The notes beneath the pieces are model-generated. The model did not search any database. It was not told where the DNA came from and was given only the letters and a program-made list of their open reading frames with translations. From assembly GCF_038397775.1 (NCBI RefSeq), contig NZ_CP151650.1, forward strand, positions 5,084,001-5,148,000: a stretch of DNA of 64,000 nt, written 5' to 3'. Positions 1 through 7,782 of the stretch are shown here, piece after piece; within the stretch, counting starts at the first letter, position 1, and the number at the start of each line of letters is the position of its first letter. The translations under genes were made by a program, and so were the position numbers. The stretch comes from Pseudomonas sp. RC10. GTDB lineage: Bacteria > Pseudomonadota > Gammaproteobacteria > Pseudomonadales > Pseudomonadaceae.

Positions 1-873
1 TTTGATCTGGGCGACTGGACCGTGCGAGGAGGCGTGCGCCGAGCATGGGTCGAGAGCCAGGTCAGAGACAGCATCGCTTATGGCGAAATCGTTCGGACCG
101 GACGCTGGTCGACCTTGCCGGGTGAAACGCTCAAGTACGATGCCACGCTCTACAACCTGGGTGCTGTTTACCGCTTGAGCGAGACGCAGGAAATTTTCGC
201 CAACTTCAGCCAAGGCTTTTCATTGCCTGATATTCAGCGCTATTTGCGTGACGTCAGCAGCACCTACGACATCAGCCAGCTCAATGCCCAAGCGTTGAAG
301 GTCGACAGCCATGAACTGGGCTGGCGCGCGAATGGGGACAAATGGCACACCCAGATAACAATTTATGAAAACACCTCCGACGTGACCCAGTTCTACGACG
401 CGCGGGACCGCGTGCTGAGGTTAATCAATCAGAACGAACGCGTGAGAGGAATCGAAACCGATGTGGCCTATCGTCTGAGTGACGTCTGGAATACGGGCGG
501 GACCTATTCGTGGGTAAAAGGGGAAACACGCCAGGCGGGCAAATGGATCGACCTGCCGGCGACGCGCGTGTCACCGGCCAAAACAACCGTCTTTGCCGAA
601 TATGCGCCCGACCGTTACTCCATCCGTCTGCAAGCGTTGCATCTCGCCAACTACGACGCCGCCGCCAAAGACAATAATGGTCGCTCCATTGATAGTTACA
701 CCCTGTTTGATCTTCTGGGTTCGACACAACTGCCGGTGGGACGTATGGAAGGCGGTATCTATAACATGAACAATCGTCAGTACCAGACACTATTCAGCCA
801 AGCCACCGCTCGTGCGCCTTTTACGCACGCTCAGGGCCGAACGGTAGGAATCAGTTATGCACTGGATTTCTGA
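1..873 (+). CDS. TonB-dependent siderophore receptor, C-terminal part (5' end outside window)
   Basis: The reading frame is open from base 1 and ends at 873, so only the C-terminal part (about 290 residues) of an outer-membrane receptor is present. It shows alternating beta strands typical of the 22-stranded barrel, including NFSQGFSLPDIQRYLR, which resembles the region shared by ferric-siderophore and haem receptors. It ends in Phe (SYALDF), the C-terminal signature for BAM-assisted insertion. Such receptors import ferric chelates using TonB/ExbBD energy. The plug domain and TonB box are outside the window, so the ligand cannot be named. No clear sigma-70 style terminator with a T-run follows on this strand. 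Confidence 0.85.
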   Translation, partial: FDLGDWTVRGGVRRAWVESQVRDSIAYGEIVRTGRWSTLPGETLKYDATLYNLGAVYRLSETQEIFANFSQGFSLPDIQRYLRDVSSTYDISQLNAQALKVDSHELGWRANGDKWHTQITIYENTSDVTQFYDARDRVLRLINQNERVRGIETDVAYRLSDVWNTGGTYSWVKGETRQAGKWIDLPATRVSPAKTTVFAEYAPDRYSIRLQALHLANYDAAAKDNNGRSIDSYTLFDLLGSTQLPVGRMEGGIYNMNNRQYQTLFSQATARAPFTHAQGRTVGISYALDF

Positions 874-887
874 TAATTCTCACGCAT

Positions 888-922
888 AAAAAAATCCCCA
901 TCGCTTATTCAGCAGACGGGGA
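888..922 (-). terminator. Rho-independent terminator for the small gene at 1157-1339
   Basis: Read on the minus strand, TCCCCGTC pairs with GATGGGGA (one G-U wobble) and is followed by seven T. On the plus strand the stem has an A-C mismatch and no T-run, so it serves the leftward gene rather than the TonB receptor. Confidence 0.65.
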
Positions 923-939
923 CCAAAGGGAGGGAATTC

Positions 940-1044
940 AACGCTTTCGCGAGCAAGCTCGCCGGCATTTGATGCATGGCCTGACACGCAGTGGTCAGTG
1001 GGTCGCATCAACCTGTTAACGGCGAAGTTGCTCGCGAAAGCGTT
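940..1044. repeat. REP-like inverted doublet (GCTCGCGA core)
   Basis: Two inverted arms, at 940-963 and 1021-1044, share the core CGCGAGCAAGCT / AGTTGCTCGCG and flank a spacer of about 57 bp. The core matches the family at 40.6, 43.5 and 47.3 kb, but the outer bases differ (AACGCTTT instead of TAGGAGTG). It lies between two convergent genes, a usual REP location. Confidence 0.7.
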
Positions 1045-1089
1045 CTTTCAATGTCGAGCAATGTGAAGCAGTACAGCGGTGTTTCTTAC

Positions 1090-1140
1090 AAATCCATTCC
1101 CCGGTAGTGAACATAGGTTTCATTAACGGGGAATGGATTT
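1090..1140. other. Perfect 13-bp inverted repeat downstream of small gene
   Basis: AAATCCATTCCCC at 1090-1102 is exactly inverted at 1128-1140 with a 25-base loop. It starts 17 bases after the stop of the small minus-strand gene, so it would form a 3'-UTR hairpin. There is no T-run. It does not share a core with the REP doublets. Confidence 0.5.
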
Positions 1141-1156
1141 ACGTCGAGAGTTCTAT

Positions 1157-1339
1157 TCATTGCTGGGTCTTATGATCCAGAGCTGCGTAGAAGTTGGCGC
1201 TTTGTTGCAGGTATTTCGGGGTGTAGCTCTGGGTCGAGCTGATTTTTTTCTCTGTCACTTCGGCACTGGCACTGGCTGGCAATGCAACGGTGGCGGAGAT
1301 GGCAGACGCGGCGATGATGGAGAAGAGATTGAAGTTCAT
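1157..1339 (-). CDS. Small secreted protein, 60 residues, unknown function
   Basis: The ATG at 1339 (MNFNLFSIIAASAISATVA) is chosen because GAGG lies eight bases upstream; an in-frame ATG eleven codons earlier has no such site. The first about 25 residues form a Sec-type signal peptide ending near ALPASA-SA, leaving a mature peptide of about 35 residues with Lys, Ser, Gln and Tyr and no Cys. Short exported proteins of this layout are common in Pseudomonas, and none with a known function is recognised here. The gene stands alone, facing the lactonase across about 190 bp, with its own terminator at 888-922. Confidence 0.6.
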   Translation of the reverse strand: MNFNLFSIIAASAISATVALPASASAEVTEKKISSTQSYTPKYLQQSANFYAALDHKTQQ

Positions 1340-1528
1340 GATGTGTACCTCGGTGTTGATGTTTCGTTTCAAGTCTTGACCGTCTTGGCCGTGGAATGAA
1401 AGTTACGCCCGAGGCGCTTTCAGAAAAAATCTTTTCTGCCACTAGCCCTTATCAATTCAATTAATAGATGGCTCCAGCCCTTGATTTCAAAGGGCTGGAG
1501 GGTGCGTCAAGGTGTCACTTGCGCGAGG

Positions 1529-2695
1529 TCAATGCGTGAGAAAGCGGAAATCGGAGGGGGAATCGAAGTCGACTTTCTGCACGGTATCGCCCAGAACGCC
1601 GGTTTTCGGGTCGACGCGGACGGTGACGATCTGGTTGCTTTTCTGATTGGCGATCAGCAGGAAGTGGCCGCTGGGGTCGAAGGCGAACTCACGGGGCTCC
1701 TTGCCTTCCACGGAACGGCGCTGGATTTCCTTGAGCTGACCGTTACCGGCGTTAATGCTGAAGACCAGCAGTTCGTTGATGTCGCCGCGGTTGGCGACGT
1801 AGAGGAATTTGCCGTCCGGCGAGGTGTGCAGGCCACCGGCGGCGCGGTATTGCTGGCCGTCCTGCTTGGCCAGATCGACCAGTTGCGTACGTTTAAAGGC
1901 GCCGTCGTGGTAGTCGAATACCGCGACCTGACCGCTCATTTCCATGGTCAGCCACGCGTGTTTGCCGTCCTTGCTGAACAGCAGATGGCGCGGGCCGCTG
2001 CCCGGTGGCAGGTCAACGGACGGGGTTTTCGCGGGTTTCAGGGGCTGAGTCTGTTTGCCGTCGTAGTTGAAGACGAACATCTTGTCGGCGCCCAGGTCCA
2101 TGGCGATCAGGTATTTGCCATCAGGCGTGGGCACGGCCGAGTGGACGTGGGACGAGGCCTGGCGCTCAGGGTTGACCTTGCTGGCTTCGTGGGTGGCGGT
2201 CTGCACCACGGGAGACAACTTGCCATCCTTGCCGACTGGAACCACGGCCAGCGAGCCGCCGGGATCGGGGTGCACGGCGTAGTTGGCGACGAACAGGAAG
2301 CGGCCATCGGCGCTGAGGTTCGAGTGGGTCGGCTCATCACTTTTGCTGTCGATCTGGTTGATGAACGAGACGGCATGGGTTTTGGGATCAATGGCGAAAC
2401 TGCTGACCTTGCCAACCACGTCGGTCTGGCCGGGGCCGTTTTCGTTGACGGCGAACAGGTGGCGCTGGTCTTTGGACAGGGTCAGCCAAGAGGGGTTTTC
2501 GCTCTTGATGACCTGCCGGGGCTTAGCGTCGAGTTGGCCAGTCTGAGTGTTGAAGCCGTAACGGTAGATGCCTTCACTCGCGCCGGCGGTGTAAGCGCCC
2601 ACCAGCACGTCGTAATCGGTCATGGGTTTGGCCTGAACGGTGAAAACGGTGAGGCTGCTGGCGAGGGCCAGCCAGGGCAGGATTCTGGGTGTCAT
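1529..2695 (-). CDS. Exported beta-propeller lactonase (6-phosphogluconolactonase-like, YbhE/Pgl family)
   Basis: 388 residues beginning with a signal peptide (MTPRILPWLALASSLTVFTVQA), then repeated propeller blades with the family phrases LFAVNENG, GSGPRHLLFSKDGKHAWL, LYVANRGD and GHFLLIANQKSNQI. The fold is the seven-bladed lactonase family that includes E. coli Pgl/YbhE and fungal muconate lactonizing enzymes. The export signal points to a periplasmic sugar lactone rather than 6-phosphogluconolactone. Its place beside an aldonate degradation cluster (3.5-12 kb) suggests it might open an aldonolactone made by a periplasmic dehydrogenase; this is inference. The start is supported by the signal peptide; the ribosome site is weak. 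Confidence 0.8.
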   Translation of the reverse strand: MTPRILPWLALASSLTVFTVQAKPMTDYDVLVGAYTAGASEGIYRYGFNTQTGQLDAKPRQVIKSENPSWLTLSKDQRHLFAVNENGPGQTDVVGKVSSFAIDPKTHAVSFINQIDSKSDEPTHSNLSADGRFLFVANYAVHPDPGGSLAVVPVGKDGKLSPVVQTATHEASKVNPERQASSHVHSAVPTPDGKYLIAMDLGADKMFVFNYDGKQTQPLKPAKTPSVDLPPGSGPRHLLFSKDGKHAWLTMEMSGQVAVFDYHDGAFKRTQLVDLAKQDGQQYRAAGGLHTSPDGKFLYVANRGDINELLVFSINAGNGQLKEIQRRSVEGKEPREFAFDPSGHFLLIANQKSNQIVTVRVDPKTGVLGDTVQKVDFDSPSDFRFLTH

Positions 2696-2813
2696 GTGGG
2701 CTGATCTCTTGTTGGCATTATTGGCGCGTGGTTTACGCGAGAATCAGGTCTATGACAGCGGTTGGGTGGCAGTAGTTGCCGGTGCAGGCCTGTACCTGTA
2801 CCTGCCTCGGTAC

Positions 2814-2949
2814 CTGTAGGAACTGGCTTGTCCTGCGACCGGCTGCGAAGCAGTCGTAGGTCCAGCAAACGCGGTGGATCAGGCAGACCGCATATTCCAG
2901 TTTTACGACGACTCCGTCGCCGGTCGCAGGACAAGCCAGCTCCTACAGG
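2814..2949. repeat. REP doublet, family D (GGCTTGTCCTGCGACCGG core)
   Basis: The arms CTGTAGGAACTGGCTTGTCC (2814-2833) and its inverted partner ending TCCTACAGG (2949) enclose a spacer with inner palindromic CTGCGAAGCAG. A near copy lies at 4878-5012. Just upstream, CCTGTAC-like units recur at 2789-2815. Confidence 0.8.
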
Positions 2950-2967
2950 GGGCTGCGACGTCAGGCG

Positions 2968-3258
2968 TTACTCGTCTTCTTCATCATCGCCGGCCGCGAA
3001 CGCTTCGAGCACCAGAATGCGATGGTCGGCGTTGCCGTCGTTGATCACCCAGCTTTGCAAGGCGCTGTCGAATTCGGCAGCGTCGACCTGAGCGAGGGAA
3101 AAGCGCCAGACCTTGCGCTCGCGGCCGTCCATGCTTTCGATCTGCAGCATTTCATCCAGGGTGAATTCGAAGGCGTGCAGGCCGTCGACTTCCAGCATGG
3201 CTTGGGACGTCAGGGCGGTTTGCAGGGCGGCGCGCAGGGTTTGGGGTGTGGTGGTCAT
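2968..3258 (-). CDS. Small Pseudomonas-type protein with acidic tail (possibly DUF5629)
   Basis: 96 residues from ATG 3258 (MTTTPQTLRAALQTALTS). It reads as a compact alpha/beta domain: a helix over residues 5-20, then LEVDGLHAFEFTLDEMLQIESMDGRERKVWRFSLAQVDAAEF and an acidic C-terminus (AGDDEEDE). There is no signal peptide, membrane segment or Cys. It resembles a family of unknown function confined to pseudomonads; the DUF5629 assignment is from memory and not certain. An upstream in-frame start at 3300 would add 14 residues with no better ribosome site. It is flanked on both sides by REP doublets, so it is probably monocistronic. Confidence 0.6.
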   Translation of the reverse strand: MTTTPQTLRAALQTALTSQAMLEVDGLHAFEFTLDEMLQIESMDGRERKVWRFSLAQVDAAEFDSALQSWVINDGNADHRILVLEAFAAGDDEEDE

Positions 3259-3347
3259 GGCAAGGGTTCGCTTCGGATGAAAGCGCGAATGATAGGTCAA
3301 AAGGCGTCAGGGTGGGCGAATCAGGGATCTGGGGTTGCGCCACTACC

Positions 3348-3439
3348 CTGTGGGAGCGAATTCATTCGCGATGAGGCCGGTACAGGCGATGCATCTCTGC
3401 TGCCTGATCCACCTTCGCGAATGAATTCGCTCCTACAGG
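3348..3439. repeat. REP doublet, family A (GAATTCATTCGCGA core)
   Basis: The arms CTGTGGGAGCGAATTCATTC and the inverted GAATGAATTCGCTCCTACAG enclose a spacer of roughly 45 bp. It is one of five closely similar copies in this window (3.3, 11.1, 17.2, 18.9 and 23.5 kb). Confidence 0.85.
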
Positions 3440-3489
3440 TTCAGCATGCAGCCAGCACAAACAGAGGCGACTGCTCGCTTGCGGCTCAA

Positions 3490-4815
3490 TCACTCCTGCT
3501 GCGCATCCTTGGCGTAATACCGCGCCGGAATGCCCCAGACGATCAGCGCGATCGCCAATACGCTCACGGCAAACAACGCGAACAGCGCCGGGGTTGCAGT
3601 GCCGGTGAGGTCTTTGATCCGACCGACCATGAACGGCGCAATGACACCGCCCAACTGACCGAGCGAGTTGATCAGGGCGATCCCCGCCGCAGCGGCGATG
3701 CCACTCAGGAAGCGCGGCGGGATGGTCCAGAAGATCGGCATCCAGGCGATGATGCCGGTCATGATCAGGGTCATGCCGATCATCAGCGGCGTGAGTTGAC
3801 CGGGGAACAGCGCGCAGACCAGATAGCCCAGTGCCGTCAGCGTGGCGCACCCTGCCATGTGCCAGCGGCGCTCGCGGTGACGGTCGGAACTGGCGCCGAT
3901 CAGCAGGTTGCCGATGACCGCGCCTACGTACGGGATGACCGTCAGCAGGCCGATGTCCATCGTGTCCAGCACCCCGGCGCTTCTGATCAGTTGCGGCATC
4001 CAGAACAGCAGGCCGGTCAGGGCCATGACCAGGCACAGGTAGATCCCCGACATCACGTACGTGGTCGGGTGTTTCCAGATGTCTTTGACCTTCTGCGCCC
4101 CGGCGGGCTTGGGCTCGTTGGCCATGCGCGACAGAACGATTTGCTTCTCCTGAGCGCTGAGCCACGGGGCGTCTTCGATACGGTCCTTGACCAGCCAGAA
4201 CACCACGCCGCCGAGGATTACCGAGGGGATGCCTTCCAGCAGAAACAGCCAGCGCCAGCCGGCCAGGCCCATGACGCCGTCGAAGTGGCCGAGGATCAGC
4301 CCGGCAATCGGACCGCCGACGATGCCGCACAGGCAAATGGAGCTTTTGAAGTAGGAATTGACCCGCGCCCGACGTGTGCCGGGATACCACTGGGTGAAGA
4401 AATACAGCACGCCGGGGACGAAGCCCGCTTCCATCACGCCAATCAGAAACCGCAGGGTGTAGAACCAGAATTCGGTCTGCACGAACATCATGCAGGCCGA
4501 GGCGATGCCCCAGGACACCATGATCCGGGCGATCCAGATGCGCGCGCCGATTTTGTGCAAGAGCACGTTGCTGGGCACTTCGAACAGGAAATAGCCGACG
4601 AAGAACAGGCTCGCGCCGAGGCCGTAGACGGTCTCGCTGAAGCCCAGATCGCTGGCCATCTGAAGCTTGGCGAAGCTGATGTTGACGCGGTCCAGGTAGG
4701 CAAACAGGAAGCAGCAGATGAACAGCGGCACGATGCGCCAGCTGACCTTGCGGTAAATGCTGTCTTCCAGCGCGTCGGTGTCGAGCTGTTCCAGCGGTAT
4801 GGCGTTGGCGGTCAT
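3490..4815 (-). CDS. MFS transporter, anion:cation symporter (ACS) type
   Basis: 441 residues with about 12 membrane helices. After a 25-residue cytoplasmic start comes IVPLFICCFLFAYLDRVNISFAKLQM, the ACS signature (YLDRVNISFA), then LFFVGYFLFEVPSNVLLHKIGARIWIAR. ACS carriers import organic anions such as tartrate, phthalate, glucarate or hexuronates with protons. The start is the ATG at 4815, because GAGG precedes it by eight bases; a GTG three codons upstream overlaps that site. It lies downstream of the semialdehyde dehydrogenase, separated by a REP doublet, so it may still be co-transcribed. The cluster suggests an aldonate or aldarate substrate, which is inference. Confidence 0.88.
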   Translation of the reverse strand: MTANAIPLEQLDTDALEDSIYRKVSWRIVPLFICCFLFAYLDRVNISFAKLQMASDLGFSETVYGLGASLFFVGYFLFEVPSNVLLHKIGARIWIARIMVSWGIASACMMFVQTEFWFYTLRFLIGVMEAGFVPGVLYFFTQWYPGTRRARVNSYFKSSICLCGIVGGPIAGLILGHFDGVMGLAGWRWLFLLEGIPSVILGGVVFWLVKDRIEDAPWLSAQEKQIVLSRMANEPKPAGAQKVKDIWKHPTTYVMSGIYLCLVMALTGLLFWMPQLIRSAGVLDTMDIGLLTVIPYVGAVIGNLLIGASSDRHRERRWHMAGCATLTALGYLVCALFPGQLTPLMIGMTLIMTGIIAWMPIFWTIPPRFLSGIAAAAGIALINSLGQLGGVIAPFMVGRIKDLTGTATPALFALFAVSVLAIALIVWGIPARYYAKDAQQE

Positions 4816-4877
4816 GGGGCGCACCTCGTTTGTTTTTATGTGGGTGTCGGGTGGGTCATGTCTTGCACGAGTCCCTG

Positions 4878-5012
4878 TGTAGGAGCTGGCTTGCCCTGCG
4901 ACCGACTGCGCAGCAGTCGTAATTTCGGTGAATGCGGTGTATCAGGTGTACCGCGTTCACCGGTTTTACGACGGGTTCCCCGCCGGTCGCAGGACAAGCC
5001 AGCTCCTACAGG
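4878..5012. repeat. REP doublet, family D
   Basis: Arms TGTAGGAGCTGGCTTGCCCT and the inverted form ending AGCTCCTACAGG, with the same CTGCGACCG core and a similar spacer (GGTGTATCAGG) as 2814-2949. It sits between the dehydrogenase stop and the MFS start. Confidence 0.85.
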
Positions 5013-5014
5013 GG

Positions 5015-6598
5015 TTACACCACTGCCTTGGTGGTATTCACTCCATCCACCAACCGCTGAATCCCCAGCGGGTTGGCGTTTTTCAGGGCGTCGGGCAGGG
5101 CGCTGTCGGGGTAGTTCTGGAAACACACCGGGCGCAGATAACGGTCGATGGCGAGGGTGCCGACCGAGGTGCCGCGGGCATCCGAGGTGGCGGGGTACGG
5201 GCCGCCGTGCACCATCGAATCCACCACTTCCACGCCGGTCGGGTAGCCGTTGATGAGAATCCGGCCGACTTTCTGCTCCAGCAACGCAGTGAGTTCACTG
5301 AAGCGCTGCATGTCGTCACCATCGACCAGCAGCGTCGCGGTGAGTTGGCCGTGAAGCCCGCGCAAGGCGCCGTTCAGCTGCGCTTGATCGGCCACTTCCA
5401 CCACAATCGATGTCGGGCCGAAGACTTCTTCTTGCAGCAGCGCGTCGCCTTCGAGCAACAGGCGGACGTCGGCCTTGAACAGCTGCGGATGGGCCTGATC
5501 GCCCTTTTGCTCGCTGCCTGCCAGATGCGTGATGCCCGCGTGAGCGTGCAAGGCTTTCAGGCCCCGGCTGTAGCTGCCCAGCGTGCCGGTGTTAAGCATG
5601 GTCTGCGGCGGCTGATCGTTGATCTGTGCGGCCAGGCGTTTCTGAAATTCCGTGAAAGCCGGAGAGCGCAGGCCGATGATCAGGCCGGGGTTGGTGCAGA
5701 ACTGCCCGCAGCCCTGAACGATGGACGCCGCCAGTTCCGAGGCGATGCGTTCGCTGCGCAGGCCCAGCGCTTGAGGGAGGATGATCACCGGGTTGATGCT
5801 CGACATCTCGGCGAACACCGGAATCGGTTGCGGACGCGCAGCCGCCATGTCGCACAGCGCACGACCGCCCTTGAGCGAGCCGGTGAAGCCGACGGCCTGA
5901 ATCGCCGGGTGCTTGACCAGCCACTCGCCCACGCCCCCGCCGTAGATCATGTTGAACACGCCTTTGGGCATGGCGGTTTTGTCGGCGGCGCGCAGGATGG
6001 CCTCGGCGACGAGTTCAGCGGTGGCCATGTGGCCGCTGTGGGCCTTGAACACCACCGGGCAACCGGCGGCCAGTGCCGACGCGGTGTCGCCGCCTGCGGT
6101 GGAGAACGCCAGCGGGAAGTTACTGGCGCCGAATACGGCGACCGGGCCAAGGCCGATGCGGTATTGACGAAGGTCCGGACGAGGCGCCGGTTTGCGGTCT
6201 GGCAGCGGCAGGTCGATCCGTGCGCCGTAGAAATCGCCGCGACGCAGGACCTTGGCGAACAGGCGCATCTGGCCCGTTACGCGTCCGCGTTCGCCTTGAA
6301 TGCGGGCGGTCGGCAACGCGGTTTCGCGGCAAACGGTGGCGATGAAGTCGTCGTCCAGCGCGTCGATTTCATCGGCGATGGCGTCGAGGAAGTGCGCGCG
6401 TTTTTCGGCGCTCAGCGAACGATACGCCGGGTAGGCAGAGGCTGCGGCGTTGGCAGCGGCATCGACTTCTTCAACCGTGGCCTGATAGAAATCGTGAGGC
6501 AGCGTTTCGCCGGTGCTGGCGTCGACGCTGTAGACGATGATGGTGCCTGCGGCGCTGCGAGTGCCGTTGATGAAGTTGTGGCCGGTGATCTGGGTCAT
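5015..6598 (-). CDS. Alpha-ketoglutarate (2,5-dioxovalerate) semialdehyde dehydrogenase
   Basis: 527 residues, the usual length for KGSADH, which oxidises 2-oxoglutarate semialdehyde to 2-oxoglutarate with NAD(P)+. It has the aldehyde dehydrogenase layout: cofactor segment VAVFGASNFPLAFSTAGGDT, glycine turn GFTGSLKGGRAL, general-base Glu in VFAEMSSINP and nucleophile Cys in QGCGQFCTNPG. The ATG at 6598 (MTQITGHNFINGTRSAAG) is the family start, although the frame stays open about 150 codons further upstream. It is the last step of the Weimberg-type pentose and the glucarate/galactarate routes. It lies downstream of the AraD1-family gene (6778-7770) with a REP doublet between. Confidence 0.9.
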   Translation of the reverse strand: MTQITGHNFINGTRSAAGTIIVYSVDASTGETLPHDFYQATVEEVDAAANAAASAYPAYRSLSAEKRAHFLDAIADEIDALDDDFIATVCRETALPTARIQGERGRVTGQMRLFAKVLRRGDFYGARIDLPLPDRKPAPRPDLRQYRIGLGPVAVFGASNFPLAFSTAGGDTASALAAGCPVVFKAHSGHMATAELVAEAILRAADKTAMPKGVFNMIYGGGVGEWLVKHPAIQAVGFTGSLKGGRALCDMAAARPQPIPVFAEMSSINPVIILPQALGLRSERIASELAASIVQGCGQFCTNPGLIIGLRSPAFTEFQKRLAAQINDQPPQTMLNTGTLGSYSRGLKALHAHAGITHLAGSEQKGDQAHPQLFKADVRLLLEGDALLQEEVFGPTSIVVEVADQAQLNGALRGLHGQLTATLLVDGDDMQRFSELTALLEQKVGRILINGYPTGVEVVDSMVHGGPYPATSDARGTSVGTLAIDRYLRPVCFQNYPDSALPDALKNANPLGIQRLVDGVNTTKAVV

Positions 6599-6640
6599 GA
6601 GTCGGGTCCTGTTTATCGGATCTGTCAGGCAAACCGCATT

Positions 6641-6745
6641 CCTGTGGGAGTCGGCTTGCTGCGGGCCGCGTTCGGACGAAGGCGGCCTTTCAGACACCAC
6701 AGGGGTGACGGATAAACCGCTTTCGCCAGCAAGCCGGCTCCCACG
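6641..6745. repeat. REP doublet, family C (GGCTTGCTGGCGA core)
   Basis: Arms CCTGTGGGAGTCGGCTTGCT and the inverted CGCCAGCAAGCCGGCTCCCA. The left arm is partly diverged (GCGGGCCGCG after the core). A closer pair is at 48860-48950. Confidence 0.75.
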
Positions 6746-6777
6746 CCCTTCGGGCAGAAGCGAAATTGTGTCGTTCG

Positions 6778-7770
6778 TTAAAGCTGAGTAATGCCACCCG
6801 GCTGAAACACCGCCTCGGTCGCGGCGATTCCGTTGACCAACGGCGCGCCGAACTCCCGTTGGCTGATCTCGAAATGGTCGCCCGGCTGGGTCTTGATGCC
6901 GTCGGCAAAGGACAGGGTCGCGGTGCCAAAAAAGTGCACGTGCACGTCGCCAGGCCGCAGGAACTGGCGGTATTTGAAGTGGTGGTATTCGAGGTTTTCC
7001 AGGCTGTGACACATGTTGGCCTCGCCGCTCAGGAATTCCTTCTCCCACAGCACCTTGCCGTCGCGCAGGATGCGGCTGGTGCCCGCCAGGTTTTGCGGCA
7101 AATCGCCGACGCGCAACTCAGGGCCGAACGAGCAGGCACGCAGTTTCGAGTGGGCCAGATACAGGTAATTCTTGCGCTCCATGACGTGGTCGGAGAACTC
7201 GTTGCCGATGGCAAAACCCAGTCGGTACGGCTTGCCATCGTTGCCGATCACGTACAGGCCGCTCAGCTCAGGCTCTTCGCCCGCGTCTTCGGAAAACGGC
7301 GGCTGCGGGAAGGCTTCGCCAGGACGTATGACGATGCTGCCGTCGCCCTTGTAGAACCACTCCGGTTGCACGCCCGCTTCACCGGCTGCGGGTTTGCCGC
7401 CTTCGATGCCCCATTTGAAGATGCGCATGGTGTCGGTCATCGCAGATTCGTCGTTGCCGTGCTGGTGCATCTTGTCGCGAGCCGAAGCGCTGCCCAGATG
7501 CGTCAGGCCGGTGCCGCTGACCAGCAGATGCGCAGGGTCCGGGTGATCGAGTGGCGGCAGGATGCGAAGGTCGGCGCGCAGCTGCGAATAATCGTGGCTG
7601 TCGCCCAGGCCGTGGCTGTCGACCTGTTCGGCGAGAGAGATTTTCTTGTCGATGGCCGCCAGCGCGAGTTCACGGGTGCTGGTCGCGCCCTGCACTTCCC
7701 GCACCAGCGCGCCGTCCACCAGACCGACGCGACGCTGGCCGTTACCCAGCTCGAATTGAACCAAATGCAT
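6778..7770 (-). CDS. AraD1/GguC-family protein, likely 2-keto-3-deoxy-pentonate dehydratase
   Basis: 330 residues related to the fumarylacetoacetate hydrolase fold. An N-terminal domain (MHLVQFELGNGQRRVGLVDG) leads to LLVSGTGLTHLGSASARDKM and the metal-site region GDGSIVIRPGEAFPQPPFSED...EPELSGLYVIG, with Glu and Asp placed as in the FAH family. GguC/AraD1/XylX proteins dehydrate 2-keto-3-deoxy-arabonate or -xylonate to 2-oxoglutarate semialdehyde. That product is the substrate of the neighbouring dehydrogenase (5015-6598), and its substrate would come from the IlvD/Edd dehydratase at 9317. It follows the second MFS gene by 12 bases, which implies one leftward operon. Whether it acts on the L-arabino or D-xylo compound cannot be told. 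Confidence 0.8.
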   Translation of the reverse strand: MHLVQFELGNGQRRVGLVDGALVREVQGATSTRELALAAIDKKISLAEQVDSHGLGDSHDYSQLRADLRILPPLDHPDPAHLLVSGTGLTHLGSASARDKMHQHGNDESAMTDTMRIFKWGIEGGKPAAGEAGVQPEWFYKGDGSIVIRPGEAFPQPPFSEDAGEEPELSGLYVIGNDGKPYRLGFAIGNEFSDHVMERKNYLYLAHSKLRACSFGPELRVGDLPQNLAGTSRILRDGKVLWEKEFLSGEANMCHSLENLEYHHFKYRQFLRPGDVHVHFFGTATLSFADGIKTQPGDHFEISQREFGAPLVNGIAATEAVFQPGGITQL

Positions 7771-7782
7771 GAGTTTCTCCTT

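Noticed and set aside
1481..2704. Plus-strand open frame of about 400 codons
   Set aside because: Mirror of the lactonase gene, which has a signal peptide and clear family motifs.
3022..5253. Plus-strand open frame of over 700 codons
   Set aside because: Antisense to the small protein, the MFS gene and the end of the dehydrogenase, and passes through two REP doublets; no domain seen.
6599..7048. N-terminal extension of the semialdehyde dehydrogenase
   Set aside because: The frame is open but contains the REP doublet and overlaps the AraD1-family gene; homology begins at 6598.
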